64,000 bases of DNA, from NCBI RefSeq assembly GCF_016651105.1, contig NZ_JAEKEL010000002.1:248001-312000 (forward strand), in the 5' to 3' direction. This document shows positions 61,245 through 64,000 of this stretch, in pieces. This stretch comes from Pseudomonas sp. TH15. GTDB taxonomy: Bacteria > Pseudomonadota > Gammaproteobacteria > Pseudomonadales > Pseudomonadaceae. The notes beneath the pieces are model-generated. The model saw only the letters and a program-made list of their open reading frames with translations, was not told the origin of the DNA and searched no databases. Every line of letters begins with the position of its first letter. Within the stretch, counting starts at the first letter, position 1. The position numbers and the translations under genes are program-made.

Positions 61245-63212
61245 TCAAAGTCGAAAATGCCCGACCATCCCCTTAAGCTCAACCCCCAACTGCGCCAACT
61301 CAATACTGGACGCCGCATTCCCCCGCATCGCCAACGAAGACTGATCCGCACTCGCACGAATACTCGTCACACTGCGATTAATCTCCTCAGCCACCGAACT
61401 CTGCTCCTCGGCCGCCGCCGCAATCTGCTGGTTCATCTGCTGAATCAACGACACCGCCGCCGCAATACTCCCCAACGCACTCTCAGTCTGCAGCGCATCA
61501 CTGACCGCCAACTTAACCAACTCACCACTGTTCTGAATCTGCCGTACCGACGACTGCGCCGCCGAACGCAAGGCACTCACCAACCGCTCGATCTCCTCAG
61601 TCGATTGCTGAGTACGCTTGGCCAGCGCCCGTACTTCGTCGGCCACCACCGCAAAGCCCCTGCCCTGCTCACCCGCCCGGGCTGCCTCGATGGCCGCGTT
61701 GAGGGCCAACAGGTTGGTCTGCTCGGCCACGCTTTTGATCACGCTGAGCACCGTGCCGATGTTCTGGATCTCCGCACTCAGGCTCTCGATACTGGAACTG
61801 GCCGAAGTCGCCGAATCCGCCAGTTGCTCGATCCGCGCCATGCTCTGGCGTACGACCTGCTGACCACTCTCGACCTTGTCGTCCGCGGTCTGCGCCGCCG
61901 TGGCGGCTTCCTCCGCGTTACGGGCGACGTCATGCACCGTGGCGGTCATCTGATTCATTGCCGTGGCGACTTGCTCGGTTTCTTCTTTCTGGCTGCTGAC
62001 TTCCAGGTTGGTCTGCTCGGTCACCGCTGACAGCGATTGCGCGGAACTGGCCAACTGTTCGATGCCGGCCTGCAAACCACTGACGATACTGCTCAGGCCT
62101 GCGCCCATCTGTTGCATGGCCTGCATCAACTGACCGATTTCGTCGCGGCGGGTTACTTCAACCGTCGCACTCAAATCACCCGAGGCAATCTGCTGAGCGA
62201 CACGAATCACACTGCGCAGCGGCGCCACAATCAACCGGGTAATCACCCACGCCGCGATCAGCCCGACCAGCAGCGCCAGCGCCGAGGAGCCAATGATCAA
62301 CAACGAGTTCTTTTTCAGCTCGGCCTGCATCGCCCCGTCTTCAGCCACGTAGGCCTGATCCACCCGCTCCACCACTTGAGCGGCGCGCTGGTGCAGTTGC
62401 TCATAGACGGTTTTTTCCTGGGCCAGGAGGCCGGTGTACTCGGTGAGTTTGTCACTGAAACTGGCGATATGACCGGTCACTTCATTGAGGACAGTCTGGT
62501 AACCCTCGTCCTTGACCGTGGTTTTCAGCTGCTCGGCCTGAGCCAGTGCCTGGTCGGCCTGCTCGATCTTGCCCTTGCCGGCGCTGTCGTCGTCACCCTT
62601 GCGGCTCTGGTCGAGGCGCACACGGGCCTCATTCATGGCCTGCAACATCAACCGTGACACTTGGCTGACCTGATTGGCCTGCTCAATGAACTGCGAACCA
62701 TCCTTGCCCTCGGACTCCTTCAAGGCATAGGCGCCATCGTCTGCGAGGCCGGCCTGCAATACATCGAGGTTATTGGCCACGCTGGACACCGACCAACTGG
62801 CCATTTCCAGGGCCAGGTCCTTGGCCTGGGTCAATGAGACAAATTCGTCGAAGGCCTTGCGATAGGCACCAAGCGACTGCTCGACATCGTTCATGACCGG
62901 CACGTTGAGCGCCGACTGCGCCTTCAACTGAGTCGCCAGGGCAATCAGCGCATCAACCCCCTGATGCAGCGCATCGGCGGTTTTCGGGTTGCCGTGCAAG
63001 GCGTACTCCTGCTCTAGCAAACGCACCTTGAGCAAGCCGCTGTTAAGCGATGACATCTGCTTGAGCCCGTCGAAACGCTGACTGATGGTTCGCAGGGACC
63101 ATACGCCAATGGCTGCCACCAAGGCTGTCAACAACAGCACCAGGACAAACCCGACACCCAGTTTTTTTGCCATACCGAGGTTGGCAAAACGTCCTTGCAC
63201 GGCCGAAATCAT
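61245..63212 (-). CDS. Methyl-accepting chemotaxis protein with HBM-type sensor domain
   Basis: 655 residues. The first membrane segment (about 20-40) and a second (about 300-320) bracket a periplasmic helical domain of about 260 residues, the size of helical bimodular (HBM) sensors such as McpS and McpQ that bind organic acids. A HAMP linker follows (TRLIVAPLRSVIRVAQQI), then the signalling domain with its conserved tip (RAGEQGRGFAVVADEVRALA). No CheR-docking pentapeptide is seen at the C-terminus. The start at 63212 (MISAVQGRF) is preferred to the longest frame. Confidence 0.9.
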   Translation of the reverse strand: MISAVQGRFANLGMAKKLGVGFVLVLLLTALVAAIGVWSLRTISQRFDGLKQMSSLNSGLLKVRLLEQEYALHGNPKTADALHQGVDALIALATQLKAQSALNVPVMNDVEQSLGAYRKAFDEFVSLTQAKDLALEMASWSVSSVANNLDVLQAGLADDGAYALKESEGKDGSQFIEQANQVSQVSRLMLQAMNEARVRLDQSRKGDDDSAGKGKIEQADQALAQAEQLKTTVKDEGYQTVLNEVTGHIASFSDKLTEYTGLLAQEKTVYEQLHQRAAQVVERVDQAYVAEDGAMQAELKKNSLLIIGSSALALLVGLIAAWVITRLIVAPLRSVIRVAQQIASGDLSATVEVTRRDEIGQLMQAMQQMGAGLSSIVSGLQAGIEQLASSAQSLSAVTEQTNLEVSSQKEETEQVATAMNQMTATVHDVARNAEEAATAAQTADDKVESGQQVVRQSMARIEQLADSATSASSSIESLSAEIQNIGTVLSVIKSVAEQTNLLALNAAIEAARAGEQGRGFAVVADEVRALAKRTQQSTEEIERLVSALRSAAQSSVRQIQNSGELVKLAVSDALQTESALGSIAAAVSLIQQMNQQIAAAAEEQSSVAEEINRSVTSIRASADQSSLAMRGNAASSIELAQLGVELKGMVGHFRL

Positions 63213-63320
63213 TGCTCGTAGTCCCCTGCCAAAGTCTGTAGATGGAGATTCGCAACGGGCCTGTGTCAACACAAGTCTCTGGCGTCGGAATAATGGCAAA
63301 AAGCTACGCCTACGTCGTTT

Positions 63321-64000
63321 TCAGAACGTTTTAGGTCGATCCACAGCGGTGGCCTGAAAAAACCGCCGGGCACGCGGATCGCAGGCACTGGCGACATTGA
63401 TCCGTTGCCAGTCATTGGCTTCACCGGTCGGGCTGAATGCCGTAGGAGAAGACAGCAGCACACCGAAACGCCGCGCCTGCACGCGCAGCTGAGCGTAGTC
63501 GGACATCGGCGGTCGCGCCCAGATGAACAAGCCTCCGGCAGGCTTGCCGAAGACTTCCCACTCGGCATCTTCGAGCAACTGCAACGCGGCCGTGCGATCG
63601 GTATTCAACCGTTGACACTGGCGCTGCACGAGTTTGCGATAAGCGCCACTGGCGATCAGACTCGCCAGTACCGCCTCATTGAAACCCGAAGCGCCCAGGC
63701 AACTGATCATCTTGACCTGCGCCAGCCGTGCAATCAGCTCAGTGTCAGCCAGGATGAAGCCGACCCGCAGCGAACTGCTCAGGGTTTTCGAAAAACTGCC
63801 CACATAAATTACCTGTTCATCGAGCGCAGCCAGTCGCGTGCCATTGCCACTGTGCAGATCGGCGTAGACATCGTCTTCGATCAGGCGCACCTGATGCAGC
63901 CTGCACAGTTGCAGGAGCTGCTGCGCCACCGCCGGCGTCAGGCTCGTGCCGGTCGGATTGTGGTGGTGACTGTTGATAAACATCGCGCTCGGCTGAAATT
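63321..64000 (-). CDS. MocR/PLP aminotransferase-like regulator, partial
   Basis: The last 226 or so residues of a fold-type I aminotransferase domain. The frame is open through 64000 (FQPSAMFINSHHHNPTG at the edge), so the N-terminus lies outside the window. The PLP-binding Lys is in VGSFSKTLSSSLRVGF, and the second half contains FNEAVLASLIASGAYRK and an Arg in the C-terminal ARR region. The segment SHHHNPTGT and overall style fit the MocR group of GntR regulators; a plain aminotransferase cannot be excluded. No N-terminal DNA-binding domain is visible because it would be cut off. Confidence 0.8.
   Translation of the reverse strand, partial: FQPSAMFINSHHHNPTGTSLTPAVAQQLLQLCRLHQVRLIEDDVYADLHSGNGTRLAALDEQVIYVGSFSKTLSSSLRVGFILADTELIARLAQVKMISCLGASGFNEAVLASLIASGAYRKLVQRQCQRLNTDRTAALQLLEDAEWEVFGKPAGGLFIWARPPMSDYAQLRVQARRFGVLLSSPTAFSPTGEANDWQRINVASACDPRARRFFQATAVDRPKTF

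Overview
The window comes from a fluorescent-group Pseudomonas chromosome. It is GC-rich and carries the conserved block TetR - rgsA - tatD - pilZ - holB - tmk - mltG - pabC - fabF - acpP - fabG - fabD - plsX - rpmF - yceD - maf - sppA - rluC - rne - murB - kdsB - lpxK - exbD - exbB - comEC, whose order matches what I remember of the P. aeruginosa PA2957-PA2985 region. Many intergenic gaps hold two kinds of REP-type inverted repeat (cores GCGAGCAAGCCCGCTCCCACA and GATCGCAGCCTTCGGC). No phage, insertion sequence, integrase or CRISPR array was found.

Layout. 1-2.7 kb: the 3' end of an HD-hydrolase gene, an MFS transporter and three small proteins of unknown role. 2.8-7.1 kb (minus strand): a four-gene operon of a UTRA-type GntR regulator, an ADP-ribosylglycohydrolase-fold enzyme, an NCS1 permease and a PfkB kinase, which looks like uptake, cleavage and phosphorylation of a nucleoside-like compound. 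7.3-13.8 kb (minus strand): L-arabinose-type genes, namely the ABC transporter araFGH (araH has an apparent 5' frameshift), an SDR dehydrogenase, an SMP-30 lactonase and a FadR-type regulator. Two matching palindromes probably mark that regulator's operators. 14-35 kb: the conserved housekeeping block for cell-wall, fatty-acid, DNA and RNA functions, including the sRNA RgsA and RNase E with a leader of about 640 nt. 35.3-39.7 kb: a molybdenum hydroxylase cluster (cofactor maturation plus a two-subunit enzyme) lying between rne and murB. 39.9-47.5 kb: the tightly overlapping operon murB - phosphatase - kdsB - trm112-like - lpxK - exbD - exbB, then comEC and a DUF2062 protein. 47.5-54 kb: an ABC-2 exporter, a GST, a transglutaminase-like protein, the acyl-CoA dehydrogenase FadE and a small partner protein.

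54-57.2 kb: a LysR gene divergent from an operon of an AlaX-type tRNA-editing protein, an Fe(II)/2-oxoglutarate oxygenase and a LysE-type exporter. This is the best candidate for an undescribed system: the genes could together make, proofread against and export a hydroxylated amino acid. 57.4-64 kb: a secreted M20 dipeptidase, three tandem tRNA-Glu/tRNA-Gly pairs driven by a strong promoter, an unknown membrane-anchored protein, a chemoreceptor and a MocR-type aminotransferase gene cut by the window edge.

Start codons were chosen from ribosome binding sites and family N-termini, so several genes are shorter than their longest open frame. Functions come from motifs visible in the translations and from memory of the families. 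No database search was run.
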